This document shows, piece after piece, positions 1-5,093 of a stretch of 5,093 nt of DNA. The number at the start of each line of letters is the position of its first letter. Within the stretch, counting starts at the first letter, position 1. The DNA is from Clostridiales bacterium (GTDB lineage: Bacteria > Bacillota > Clostridia > Oscillospirales > Ruminococcaceae), in assembly GCA_029007575.1 (NCBI GenBank), contig JAQXIB010000232.1, positions 1-5,093 on the forward strand, in the 5' to 3' direction. The position numbers and the translations under genes were made by a program. Below the pieces are notes generated by a model that was not told the origin of the DNA, ran no database searches, and was given only the letters and a program-made list of their open reading frames with translations.

Positions 1-611
1 GGAATGGTTTCGGTGCCGTAAGCGAGCGCCGCTACCGCCTGCGCACCGCCCAACAGGAACACTCTGTCCACGCCGCAGATCGCCGCGGCAACCAGAATAT
101 CGGGGTTGGCTTTGCCGTCTTTGGTGGGCGGCGTCACCATAATGATCTCTTTCACGCCCGCGATTTTTGCAGGCACCGCATTCATCAGCACCGAGGACGG
201 ATAGGCTGCCGTACCGCCCGGTACATACAAGCCGACTCTGGAAAGTCCCCGCACCCGCTGGCCGACCATCACACCGTTTGGCAGGGTATTGACAAAGCCC
301 TGCTGTTTCTGGCGGTTGTGGAAATCGGAAATATTCTCCATGGCGTTGAGCAGTGCGTCAACAAATTTGCTGTCTGCATTGGTCAGCGCGTCATTGATTT
401 CTTCTCTCGACACTTCTATGTAAGGCGGCAGCTTGCCGTCAAATTTTTCGGTATAGGCGCGAACAGCCTGATCTCCGTTTCGCTTTACATCCTCTATGAT
501 CTGCGCGACCACCTCGGTCACCTGTTTATCCACCGCGGTACTGCGTGCTTTCAGCGCGGCAAGCAGCTCTTTTTCGCTGGTTCCGTCCGCTTTGATTTTT
601 CTGATATTCAT
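1..611 (-). CDS. hisD: Histidinol dehydrogenase, N-terminal part (3' end outside window)
   Basis: HisD is a cytoplasmic, zinc-dependent enzyme that oxidises L-histidinol to L-histidine in two NAD-linked steps, the end of the histidine pathway. Reading from the ATG at 611 gives 203 complete codons before the window ends, roughly half of the usual 420-430 residues. The family signature GLYVPGGTAAYPSSVLMNA lies at about residues 127-145, followed by PAKIAGVKEIIMVTPP (147-162) and the LLGGAQAVAALAYGTE stretch (about 186-201) typical of the NAD-binding domain. The zinc and catalytic His/Glu/Asp residues lie further along and cannot be checked. The start is well supported: a GGAGGT ribosome binding site sits 5 bases upstream, and the protein begins MNIRKI as is common in clostridial HisD. 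The gene lies 68 bases after hisG, and that gap holds a separate promoter. No frame damage is seen. Identification is very secure. Confidence 0.97.
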   Translation of the reverse strand, partial: MNIRKIKADGTSEKELLAALKARSTAVDKQVTEVVAQIIEDVKRNGDQAVRAYTEKFDGKLPPYIEVSREEINDALTNADSKFVDALLNAMENISDFHNRQKQQGFVNTLPNGVMVGQRVRGLSRVGLYVPGGTAAYPSSVLMNAVPAKIAGVKEIIMVTPPTKDGKANPDILVAAAICGVDRVFLLGGAQAVAALAYGTETI

Positions 612-616
612 CTGTA

Positions 617-622
617 ACCTCC
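617..622 (-). promoter_or_regulatory. Ribosome binding site of hisD
   Basis: GGAGGT on the minus strand ends 5 bases before the ATG at 611. It is a near-perfect Shine-Dalgarno sequence. It shows that hisD is translated independently and not only by coupling to hisG, which ends 68 bases upstream. Confidence 0.85.
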
Positions 623-654
623 GTTATTCTCCTCGGATTTGGATCACTGTTTTT

Positions 655-683
655 ATTGTACCGATATCGACGATAAAAGTCAA
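655..683 (-). promoter_or_regulatory. Sigma-A-type promoter for hisD, overlapping the hisG stop
   Basis: On the minus strand, TTGACT (678-683) is followed by a 17-base spacer and TACAAT (655-660). These match the TTGACA/TATAAT consensus at 5 of 6 positions each, with ideal spacing. The hisG stop codon TGA (680-682) lies inside the -35 box. Transcription would begin near 648, giving a leader of about 37 bases that includes the hisD ribosome binding site. The spacer holds the 8-base palindrome CGATATCG. The sequence match is direct; activity is inferred. Confidence 0.6.
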
Positions 684-1312
684 TCTTTGATGCAGCTTTT
701 CATTTTGGCGATCAGCTCTTCGATCTCCGCCTTGCGTAGCTTCATACCGGCGGCGTTAACGATCAGCCGTGCCGAGATCGGTGCCACGTCCTCGATCACT
801 TCCAGCCCGTTTTCTTTCAGCGTCGTTCCGGTCTCCACGATATCCACAATGCCGTCGGACAGCCCGAGCAGCGGCGCCAGCTCAACCGAGCCTTCTATTT
901 TTACGATATCGACATCCATTCCCTTGCTCTCGAAATAATTCCGCGTCACATTCGGATATTTGGTCGCTACTGTTTTGACCGCATATCCGCCGTAAAAAAC
1001 GCTGTCTTTTTTGGCAGCCAAGGCAAACCGGCATCTGCCGAATCCCAGATCCAGCACCTCAAAAAAATCGCCGCCGTATTCCATAATGGTATCCTTGCCG
1101 ACCACGCCCATATCGCAAACACCGCACTCCACATAGGTGATCACGTCGGCGGCTTTGGCAAGCACAACTTCCAGATTGGCGTCCGGAACCTCTAATATCA
1201 GTTTTCTGCCCTTGTTGAGCAATTGGCTGCAATCAAAGCCCAGTTGCTCGAACAACCCCACCGTATCTTTTTCCAAACGGCCTTTGGTCAATGCGATTCG
1301 TATTGGTTTCAT
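680..1312 (-). CDS. hisG: ATP phosphoribosyltransferase catalytic subunit, short form
   Basis: HisG condenses ATP with PRPP to give N1-(5-phosphoribosyl)-ATP and pyrophosphate, the committed step of histidine synthesis. The 210-residue product is the short form: it has the two-lobed, periplasmic-binding-protein-like catalytic core but lacks the C-terminal ACT-like histidine-binding domain of the roughly 300-residue long form. It therefore depends on HisZ, encoded immediately upstream, for activity and feedback control. Visible motifs are ALTKGRL near the N-terminus (7-13), IEGSVELAPLLGLSDGIVD (139-157), and the PRPP-binding loop IVDIVETGTTL (155-165). The ATG at 1310-1312 overlaps the hisZ stop in an ATGA arrangement, so the two are probably translationally coupled. 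A modest AGGA-type site lies inside the end of hisZ, about 9 bases before the ATG. Length and motifs are complete, with no sign of decay. Confidence 0.97.
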   Translation of the reverse strand: MKPIRIALTKGRLEKDTVGLFEQLGFDCSQLLNKGRKLILEVPDANLEVVLAKAADVITYVECGVCDMGVVGKDTIMEYGGDFFEVLDLGFGRCRFALAAKKDSVFYGGYAVKTVATKYPNVTRNYFESKGMDVDIVKIEGSVELAPLLGLSDGIVDIVETGTTLKENGLEVIEDVAPISARLIVNAAGMKLRKAEIEELIAKMKSCIKD

Positions 1313-2499
1313 GCCTCAGTTTCCTTTCCGATGATATCCACTCTGCCGATTCCTTTGGTTTTTGCGTATTCTCTTGCCTTTTCCGCGGTGTTCAGCACAC
1401 AATATTCTGCGACCAAGCCGCTCTCGATCAATGCTTTTGCGTGCATTAACGCTTTCATCTCATAGCCGTCCTCTCCGAACACCAGCACATCCGGCACCGT
1501 TGCGCGGATGTCATCGGTGGTTTTGAGCAGGTTGCGCGCTACCGCATCCACATTGATACCGAAGCCGGTTGCAGGTAGGTCGGTGCCGAACTCGGCAATC
1601 AGCGTATCATACCGTCCTCCCGACAGCACCGTTTCTCCGAAGCCCTCGATATAGCCGCGGAAAACCACGCCGGTATAATAATCAGTGCGGTTAACAATTC
1701 CCAAATCCACCGATATTTTTTCCTTGAGTCCCAACGCCGCCAGATCGTTGTATATGGATTTGAGATAAGACAGGATGTACTCGGTTTTTGCATCATCGAA
1801 CAGATTCGCCGCCTTGTCAAAAACCTCTTCGCCGCCAAACAGACTGGGCAGTTGCTTCAAGATTTCTATGGTTTTCGTGTCGCCCTCCAGAGCGTTCAGA
1901 TAGTCGTTCAGCGCCGGATAATTCTTGCTTTCGATTAGACGGCGGATTTCCTCCCGTTCTTCCGCTTCGATCTTTAAGTTCGAAATCAAGCTGTGGAACA
2001 GCCCGATATGTCCGATCTCCAACCGGAAGTCGGTGGTTTTGCAAGCATTCAGCGCCTCCACCGCGGTGGTGATCACCTCTAAATCCGCCCGTCGGGAATC
2101 ACTGCCGATAATCTCGATGCCGGTCTGCACCACCTCGTCGCTCCGTCCTTTGAGTCTGGGATTTGCCATAAAAACGCTCTGATTATAAAACAACCGGATT
2201 GGCAACTGATACCCCTTTAAACGGGTGGCGACCAGCCGCGCAATCGGGATGGTGGAATCGGGGCGCAGTACAACCAAGCGTCCCTTGCTGTCCACCAGCT
2301 TATACATCATTTCTACCGGCATCATTCCGGTTTTCAAATCATATACATCCAAAAATTCCAGTCCGGGCGTCACCACTTCGGTAAACCCCCGACCCGAAAA
2401 AACTCTGCTTAGAATCCCTTCTACCGTTCTTCTTGCCTCGCATTCTTCAAACAGCAGATCCCGCGTGCCCTCGGGTGTGATCCATTTATTTTTATTCAA
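1309..2499 (-). CDS. hisZ: ATP phosphoribosyltransferase regulatory subunit
   Basis: HisZ is a catalytically inactive relative of histidyl-tRNA synthetase. It binds short HisG as a hetero-octamer, activates it, and carries the site for histidine feedback inhibition. Counting from the upstream in-frame GTG at 2535 (408 codons), the class II synthetase-like core shows TPEGTRDLLFEEC (20-32), the motif-2-like LRPDSTIPIARLVATR (90-105), YYTGVVFRGY (286-295) and SGGRYDTL (305-312). It lacks a full anticodon-binding domain and sits directly before hisG, which separates it from HisS. Three starts are possible: GTG 2535, ATG 2508 and TTG 2499. I chose TTG 2499 (396 codons), which gives MNKNKWITPEGTRD. 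It alone has a well-spaced AGGGAG site (9 bases), and GTG 2535 would lie only about 8 bases from the predicted transcription start. ATG 2508 abuts AGGGAG with no gap. The function is sure; the start is not. Confidence 0.95.
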   Translation of the reverse strand: MNKNKWITPEGTRDLLFEECEARRTVEGILSRVFSGRGFTEVVTPGLEFLDVYDLKTGMMPVEMMYKLVDSKGRLVVLRPDSTIPIARLVATRLKGYQLPIRLFYNQSVFMANPRLKGRSDEVVQTGIEIIGSDSRRADLEVITTAVEALNACKTTDFRLEIGHIGLFHSLISNLKIEAEEREEIRRLIESKNYPALNDYLNALEGDTKTIEILKQLPSLFGGEEVFDKAANLFDDAKTEYILSYLKSIYNDLAALGLKEKISVDLGIVNRTDYYTGVVFRGYIEGFGETVLSGGRYDTLIAEFGTDLPATGFGINVDAVARNLLKTTDDIRATVPDVLVFGEDGYEMKALMHAKALIESGLVAEYCVLNTAEKAREYAKTKGIGRVDIIGKETEA

Positions 2500-2508
2500 A
2501 AGCGCCAT

Positions 2509-2514
2509 CTCCCT
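2509..2514 (-). promoter_or_regulatory. Ribosome binding site bearing on the hisZ start
   Basis: AGGGAG on the minus strand ends 9 bases before the TTG at 2499 and directly touches the ATG at 2508. No purine-rich site precedes the GTG at 2535. This favours TTG 2499, with ATG 2508 second. The three choices differ by at most 12 residues at the N-terminus, all before the conserved TPEGTRD motif. Confidence 0.55.
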
Positions 2515-2542
2515 GCTTTGTATTTCGTCTATCACTTTAGTA

Positions 2543-2566
2543 TGCTAATATGTTAACATATTAGCA
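2543..2566. promoter_or_regulatory. Perfect 24-base palindrome, candidate operator of the his operon
   Basis: The half-site TGCTAATATGTT is followed by its exact reverse complement AACATATTAGCA, with no spacer and no mismatch. It covers the whole -10 box, part of the promoter spacer, and the expected transcription start of hisZ, a classic place for a repressor to block RNA polymerase. The centre GTTAAC with A/T-rich CTAAT flanks loosely resembles operators of TrpR-family proteins, to which the predicted clostridial histidine repressor HisR (YerC/TrpR-like) belongs. That link is inference; the palindrome is direct observation. A transcript hairpin is unlikely to be its role, because most of it lies upstream of the start site. 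Confidence 0.7.
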
Positions 2567-2578
2567 CGAAAAAGTCAA
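2550..2578 (-). promoter_or_regulatory. Promoter of hisZ-hisG(-hisD)
   Basis: On the minus strand TTGACT (2573-2578) is followed by 17 bases and TAACAT (2550-2555). The -10 box matches consensus at only 4 of 6 positions, but it is preceded by TGT, giving an extended -10 (TGn). Predicted transcription start is near 2543, inside the palindrome. The leader to TTG 2499 would be about 44 bases, too short for a T-box or other riboswitch. Confidence 0.65.
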
Positions 2579-2618
2579 CCTGACGTTTTTCATAACGTTC
2601 TAAGGCCGATGGATCATT

Positions 2619-2654
2619 TTACCGGTAATAGTGTATAGATACTCCGACCGGTAA
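2619..2654. repeat. Inverted repeat between the PRPP synthetase gene and hisZ
   Basis: TTACCGGT (2619-2626) and its reverse complement ACCGGTAA (2647-2654) flank 20 bases. A nine-base odd palindrome GCACTGTGC follows at 2656-2664. Neither is followed by a T-run on either strand, so they do not look like standard terminators. They lie 40-75 bases upstream of the hisZ -35 box and could be a protein-binding site or a structured end of the upstream transcript. The function is unknown. Confidence 0.4.
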
Positions 2655-2682
2655 CGCACTGTGCTTCCGTTAGAAATCCGGA

Positions 2683-2709
2683 ACAGGCGGGAGCAATGCC
2701 CCCGCCTGT
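2683..2709 (-). terminator. Hairpin after the PRPP synthetase gene, probable terminator
   Basis: The arms ACAGGCGGG (2683-2691) and CCCGCCTGT (2701-2709) pair perfectly. Inner pairs, including one G-U in the minus-strand RNA, extend the stem to 12 base pairs around a 3-base loop. The hairpin begins 15 bases past the PRPP synthetase stop codon. It is very GC-rich and stable, but the following minus-strand bases (TTCCGGATTTCT) give only a weak U tract, so termination may be partial or factor-aided. Confidence 0.6.
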
Positions 2710-2724
2710 ATCTATTACAACATA

Positions 2725-3849
2725 TTATCCCAAATCGGCCTGTTCCTCGCCTTTCAGCTTGTGAAGCAGGCTGACGATCTTTTTGTTCGGGTCGATCAAA
2801 TCTCCGATGGAAGCATCGTGATTCATCGCGTCAATAACATACGCCGTGTATTTTGACAGATCAACGTCCACGATCCACGGTCTGTCCAAAACCGCTTGCG
2901 GACGATAATTCAGGTTGGTGATGAAAATTTTATCAAACAACCCCTCTTTGTATGCTTTATCGAATTTATCCAAACCGTTGCAGAACAAACCGAAAGTAAT
3001 AAAGCTGAAGATCCGTCTGGCTCCTTTCTCCTTCAGGTGTTCAAAGGTGTCGATCAAAGAACCTCCCGAAGAAATCATATCGTCAATCACGATCACATCT
3101 TTGCCGGCAATTTCTTTACCGATATATTCATGGGATTCGATCGGGTTGGAACCGTTGACGATCTGAGACAGATTGCGGCGTTTATAGAACATACCCACTT
3201 CCAGATTGAGTACCGAAGAATAAGCAAGGCACCGGCTGATACCGCCCTCATCCGGCGACACAATCAACAGTTGCTCCGGATCAAAGGCAATGTCTTCCAC
3301 GTTTCTGACCAAAGCCTTGATCATCTGATAAGTCGGGCTCATATTGTCAAAACCGCTCAGCGGAATCGCGTTCTGCACCCGAGCGTCATGCGCATCATAG
3401 GTGACAATGTTGGATACGCCCATATGCACCAATTCCTGCAACGCGGTGGCGCAGTCCAGAGATTCCCGGAAAGTACGCTTATGCTGTCTGCCCTCATACA
3501 GCATCGGCATGATCACGGTGATCCGTTTTGCCTTGCCGCCGATTGCCGCAATGACACGCTTTAAATCCTGAAAATGGTCGTCCGGGCTCATCGGTACTTC
3601 CTGCCCGTACATTTTATAAGTGATGCTGTAATTAAACGGATCTACAATGATGAAAATATCTCGTCCGCGAACCGATTCCAAGATCAAGCCTTTCGCCTCT
3701 CCGGTTGCAAACCGCGGACAATCCGCTTTGATCATACAATCCTTAGAAATACCATGCCACTTTTGCAGATAATACTCTACCTTGTTCCCGAACTCCTCAC
3801 AGCCCTTCATGCAAATCAAACCGAGCTTTGCAACAGTCCCGTTTTCCAT
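2725..3849 (-). CDS. prs: Ribose-phosphate pyrophosphokinase (PRPP synthetase), divergent long form
   Basis: The product would transfer pyrophosphate from ATP to ribose 5-phosphate, making PRPP for histidine, purine, pyrimidine and NAD synthesis. It aligns by eye with ordinary Prs along its length: RFATGEAK (46-53) for the ATP-site RFSDGE, ESVRGRDIFII (58-68), YEGRQHKR (118-125) for YARQDRR, YDAHDARVQ (151-159) holding the metal and active-site His154, VSPDEGG (197-203), catalytic-loop YKRR (222-225) with the essential Lys and Arg, and the PRPP loop VIVIDDMISSGGSL (252-265). At 374 residues it is longer than the usual 310-320. The additions include a stretch around 71-92 and a C-terminal tail after about 330. 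The Asp of the DGE motif and that of RQD are replaced. It is probably one of the clostridial variant Prs proteins, and a second, standard prs may exist elsewhere. The ATG has GGAGG 8 bases upstream. Confidence 0.9.
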   Translation of the reverse strand: MENGTVAKLGLICMKGCEEFGNKVEYYLQKWHGISKDCMIKADCPRFATGEAKGLILESVRGRDIFIIVDPFNYSITYKMYGQEVPMSPDDHFQDLKRVIAAIGGKAKRITVIMPMLYEGRQHKRTFRESLDCATALQELVHMGVSNIVTYDAHDARVQNAIPLSGFDNMSPTYQMIKALVRNVEDIAFDPEQLLIVSPDEGGISRCLAYSSVLNLEVGMFYKRRNLSQIVNGSNPIESHEYIGKEIAGKDVIVIDDMISSGGSLIDTFEHLKEKGARRIFSFITFGLFCNGLDKFDKAYKEGLFDKIFITNLNYRPQAVLDRPWIVDVDLSKYTAYVIDAMNHDASIGDLIDPNKKIVSLLHKLKGEEQADLG

Positions 3850-3890
3850 TTAACCATCCTCCATTTTTCCGCAATTCAGTTGTTACTATT

Positions 3891-3919
3891 ATTATAGCCC
3901 ACAATAACCCTTTCGTCAA
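3891..3919 (-). promoter_or_regulatory. Promoter of the PRPP synthetase gene
   Basis: On the minus strand TTGACG (3914-3919), a 17-base spacer and a perfect TATAAT (3891-3896) form the best promoter in the window. Transcription would start near 3884, leaving a leader of about 35 bases that carries the GGAGG site (3858-3862). No long palindrome or riboswitch-like structure is seen in the leader, so expression may be largely constitutive. Confidence 0.75.
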
Positions 3920-4028
3920 TTGCCGCCGATTCGGAAAGCAGTAATTTATGATAAAAATTTTTATTCTGTTTTTACTTTCTTTTTGTGAAAATGGTTCTAG
4001 TTGTTTGCAAAATACTTTAACGGTCTGC

Positions 4029-4045
4029 AAAGCAATCATTGCTTT
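4029..4045 (-). repeat. Inverted repeat spanning the stop codon of the Cys-rich gene
   Basis: AAAGCAAT and ATTGCTTT flank a single central base, so the transcript could fold with a 6-base-pair stem and 5-base loop. It overlaps the TGA at 4036-4038. The minus-strand bases after it (GCAGACCG) are not U-rich, so a role as feo-operon terminator is uncertain. No better terminator is seen before the PRPP synthetase promoter. Confidence 0.35.
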
Positions 4046-4200
4046 TCGGAATCCCGTTTTGTCTGACAGGAACTACGCTGCGAACAACCGGAACAGCCTC
4101 CACAGCAGCCGCCCTTTTTTCGCCGTTTGATCATAATTACCGCAGCCACGATCACCAATGCCGCCAATATTCCCAATACGATCCAATCTGCCGGACTCAT
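4036..4200 (-). CDS. FeoB-associated Cys-rich membrane protein
   Basis: This 54-codon gene has the layout of the FeoB-associated cysteine-rich family (Pfam FeoB_associated), found just after feoB in many Firmicutes. The role is not firmly known; it is presumed to help ferrous iron transfer or FeoB assembly, by analogy with FeoC. The product starts MSPADWIVLG, has one hydrophobic span (about residues 6-24), then a basic KRRKK stop-transfer segment (25-29), which would place the tail in the cytoplasm. The tail carries five cysteines in GGCCGGCSGCS (30-40) plus Cys45, a plausible metal or Fe-S site. The ATG at 4200 follows an AGGAAGG ribosome binding site by 6 bases. It lies 43 bases after the feoB stop and is surely co-transcribed with it. 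The TGA stop falls within a short inverted repeat. Confidence 0.9.
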   Translation of the reverse strand: MSPADWIVLGILAALVIVAAVIMIKRRKKGGCCGGCSGCSQRSSCQTKRDSEKQ

Positions 4201-4243
4201 TTTTATCCTTCCTTTTTGTTTTCTGCTTCGGACGCAGCGCCGC

Positions 4244-5093
4244 TCAGCCGATAAATAACCTACCGATCTGATAGATCGCCATTGCGACCAAATATGCCAC
4301 GCCGGTCTGGTAAGCCGCCGTCAAAATCGCTCTGCGATAAGAACCAAGCTCCCGCTTGGTTGCCGCAAACGCCGCAATACAAGGCATATACAAAATCGTG
4401 AAGGTCAAGAACGAAAATGCGCTCAACGGAGTAAAAATGGTGTTCAGCACCGACGAAAGCGCCGCGTCACTGGTTGCTCCCGTCAATACCGCCAAGGTGC
4501 TTTTCACCGATTCTTTCGCCGTCAGCCCCGAAATTAAAGCTGTCGACGCCCGCCAGTCCTTAAATCCGAGCGGTATAAAAAGCGGCGCAATGACCGAACC
4601 GATCGATGCCAAAATGCTGGCGGAGCTGTCCGAAACCATGTTCAGTGACCAATCGAAGCTCTGTAAAAACCAAATGACAATGGTGCCGACAAAGATCACC
4701 GTAAACGCTTTGTGGACGAAGTCCTTTCCCTTTTCCCACATATGTAATACCACACTTCGTGCCGACGGCATACGATATGCGGGAAGCTCCATAACAAACG
4801 GAACGGGATTGCCCTTAAACACGGTGCTTTTGAGCAACAGTCCCGACAAAATCGCAACAATAATGCCCAGGATATACAGGCCACTCATCACAAGACCGCC
4901 GTGATGGGGAAAGAAAGCCATGGTGATCATGCCGTAGATCGGCAGTTTCGCACTGCAGGACATGAACGGTGTCAGCATGATGGTCATTTTGCGATCTCGA
5001 TCACTGGAGAGTGTTCTCGTCGCCATGATGGCCGGCACACTGCATCCGAAGCCGATCAGCATCGGCACAAAGGAACGTCCCGACAATCCGATT
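4244..5093 (-). CDS. feoB: Ferrous iron transport protein B, C-terminal part (5' end outside window)
   Basis: FeoB is the inner-membrane Fe(II) transporter with an N-terminal cytoplasmic G-protein domain. Only the last 283 codons or so are present, covering much of the membrane domain; the GTPase part lies beyond the right edge. The first residues, IGLSGRSFVPMLIGFGCSVPAIMATRTL, hold the conserved first Gate motif with its Cys (GFGCSVPAIM). TPFMSCSAKLPIYG, with the second conserved Cys, marks the matching pore motif. Further hydrophobic helices follow, then the family-typical GFKDWRASTALISGLTAKES, LYMPCIAAFAATKRELGS, and a terminal helix ending YQIGRLFIG. The TTG at 5086 is an internal leucine codon, not a start, since the conserved frame continues to the window edge. 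The reading frame is intact to TGA at 4244-4246. The small Cys-rich gene follows directly, completing a feoB unit; feoA would be expected upstream. Confidence 0.97.
   Translation of the reverse strand, partial: IGLSGRSFVPMLIGFGCSVPAIMATRTLSSDRDRKMTIMLTPFMSCSAKLPIYGMITMAFFPHHGGLVMSGLYILGIIVAILSGLLLKSTVFKGNPVPFVMELPAYRMPSARSVVLHMWEKGKDFVHKAFTVIFVGTIVIWFLQSFDWSLNMVSDSSASILASIGSVIAPLFIPLGFKDWRASTALISGLTAKESVKSTLAVLTGATSDAALSSVLNTIFTPLSAFSFLTFTILYMPCIAAFAATKRELGSYRRAILTAAYQTGVAYLVAMAIYQIGRLFIG

Noticed and set aside
1309..2499. Histidyl-tRNA synthetase (HisS) as identity of the hisZ gene
   Set aside because: The TPEGTRDLLFEEC start, the short C-terminal region and the overlap with a short-form hisG all indicate HisZ.
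2499..2680. Possible histidine T-box or riboswitch leader before hisZ
   Set aside because: The predicted transcript leader is only about 44 bases, and no T-box sequence or anti-terminator arrangement was seen.
2896..3564. 222-codon open frame on the plus strand
   Set aside because: It is fully antisense to the PRPP synthetase gene, whose motifs are clear, and its translation has no recognisable domain.
3951..3964. 14-base perfect palindrome ATAAAAATTTTTAT
   Set aside because: It is made only of A and T in an AT-rich spacer, where such a palindrome arises easily. It lies over 30 bases upstream of the PRPP synthetase -35 box.
3797..4039. 80-codon minus-strand frame between the Cys-rich gene and the PRPP synthetase gene
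   Set aside because: It overlaps the start of the PRPP synthetase gene in another frame, contains that gene's promoter, and has no ribosome binding site.
4356..4904. 182-codon open frame on the plus strand
   Set aside because: It is antisense to feoB's conserved membrane domain and resembles no known family.
4244..5086. Start of the feoB frame at TTG 5086
   Set aside because: The frame continues to the window edge and the residues around it belong to a conserved internal FeoB motif, so the gene is cut by the window and does not begin here.

Overview
The window carries six genes, all on the minus strand. It looks like a chromosomal segment from a low-to-mid GC member of the Firmicutes, most likely class Clostridia (Oscillospiraceae/Ruminococcaceae-like). 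The grounds are strong GGAGG-type ribosome binding sites, sigma-A-like promoters, a short-form HisG paired with HisZ, an unusually long PRPP synthetase, and a FeoB-associated cysteine-rich protein. The taxonomic call is inference from gene content, not from a marker gene. I see no mobile element, CRISPR array, tRNA or rRNA.

In transcription order (right to left), the first module is ferrous iron uptake. It holds the 3' part of feoB (4244-5093, cut by the window edge), followed 43 bases later by a 54-codon gene for a cysteine-rich, single-span membrane protein (4036-4200). A spacer of about 190 bases follows, containing a near-consensus promoter that drives a divergent 374-residue ribose-phosphate pyrophosphokinase (2725-3849). 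That gene is followed by a strong hairpin that probably ends or attenuates the transcript.

The last module is histidine biosynthesis: hisZ, then hisG (4-base ATGA overlap), then hisD (cut at the left edge). HisZ and HisG together form the ATP phosphoribosyltransferase that condenses ATP with PRPP in step 1. HisD performs the last two oxidations. The upstream PRPP synthetase makes the HisG substrate, so the neighbourhood makes metabolic sense even though it appears to be transcribed separately.

The most notable non-coding signals are a perfect 24-base palindrome over the -10 region of the hisZ promoter (a likely repressor operator) and a second promoter whose -35 box overlaps the hisG stop codon, giving hisD its own transcription start. 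The promoter position also makes the upstream GTG start of hisZ doubtful. I do not see a wholly new biological system here; the genes belong to known families.
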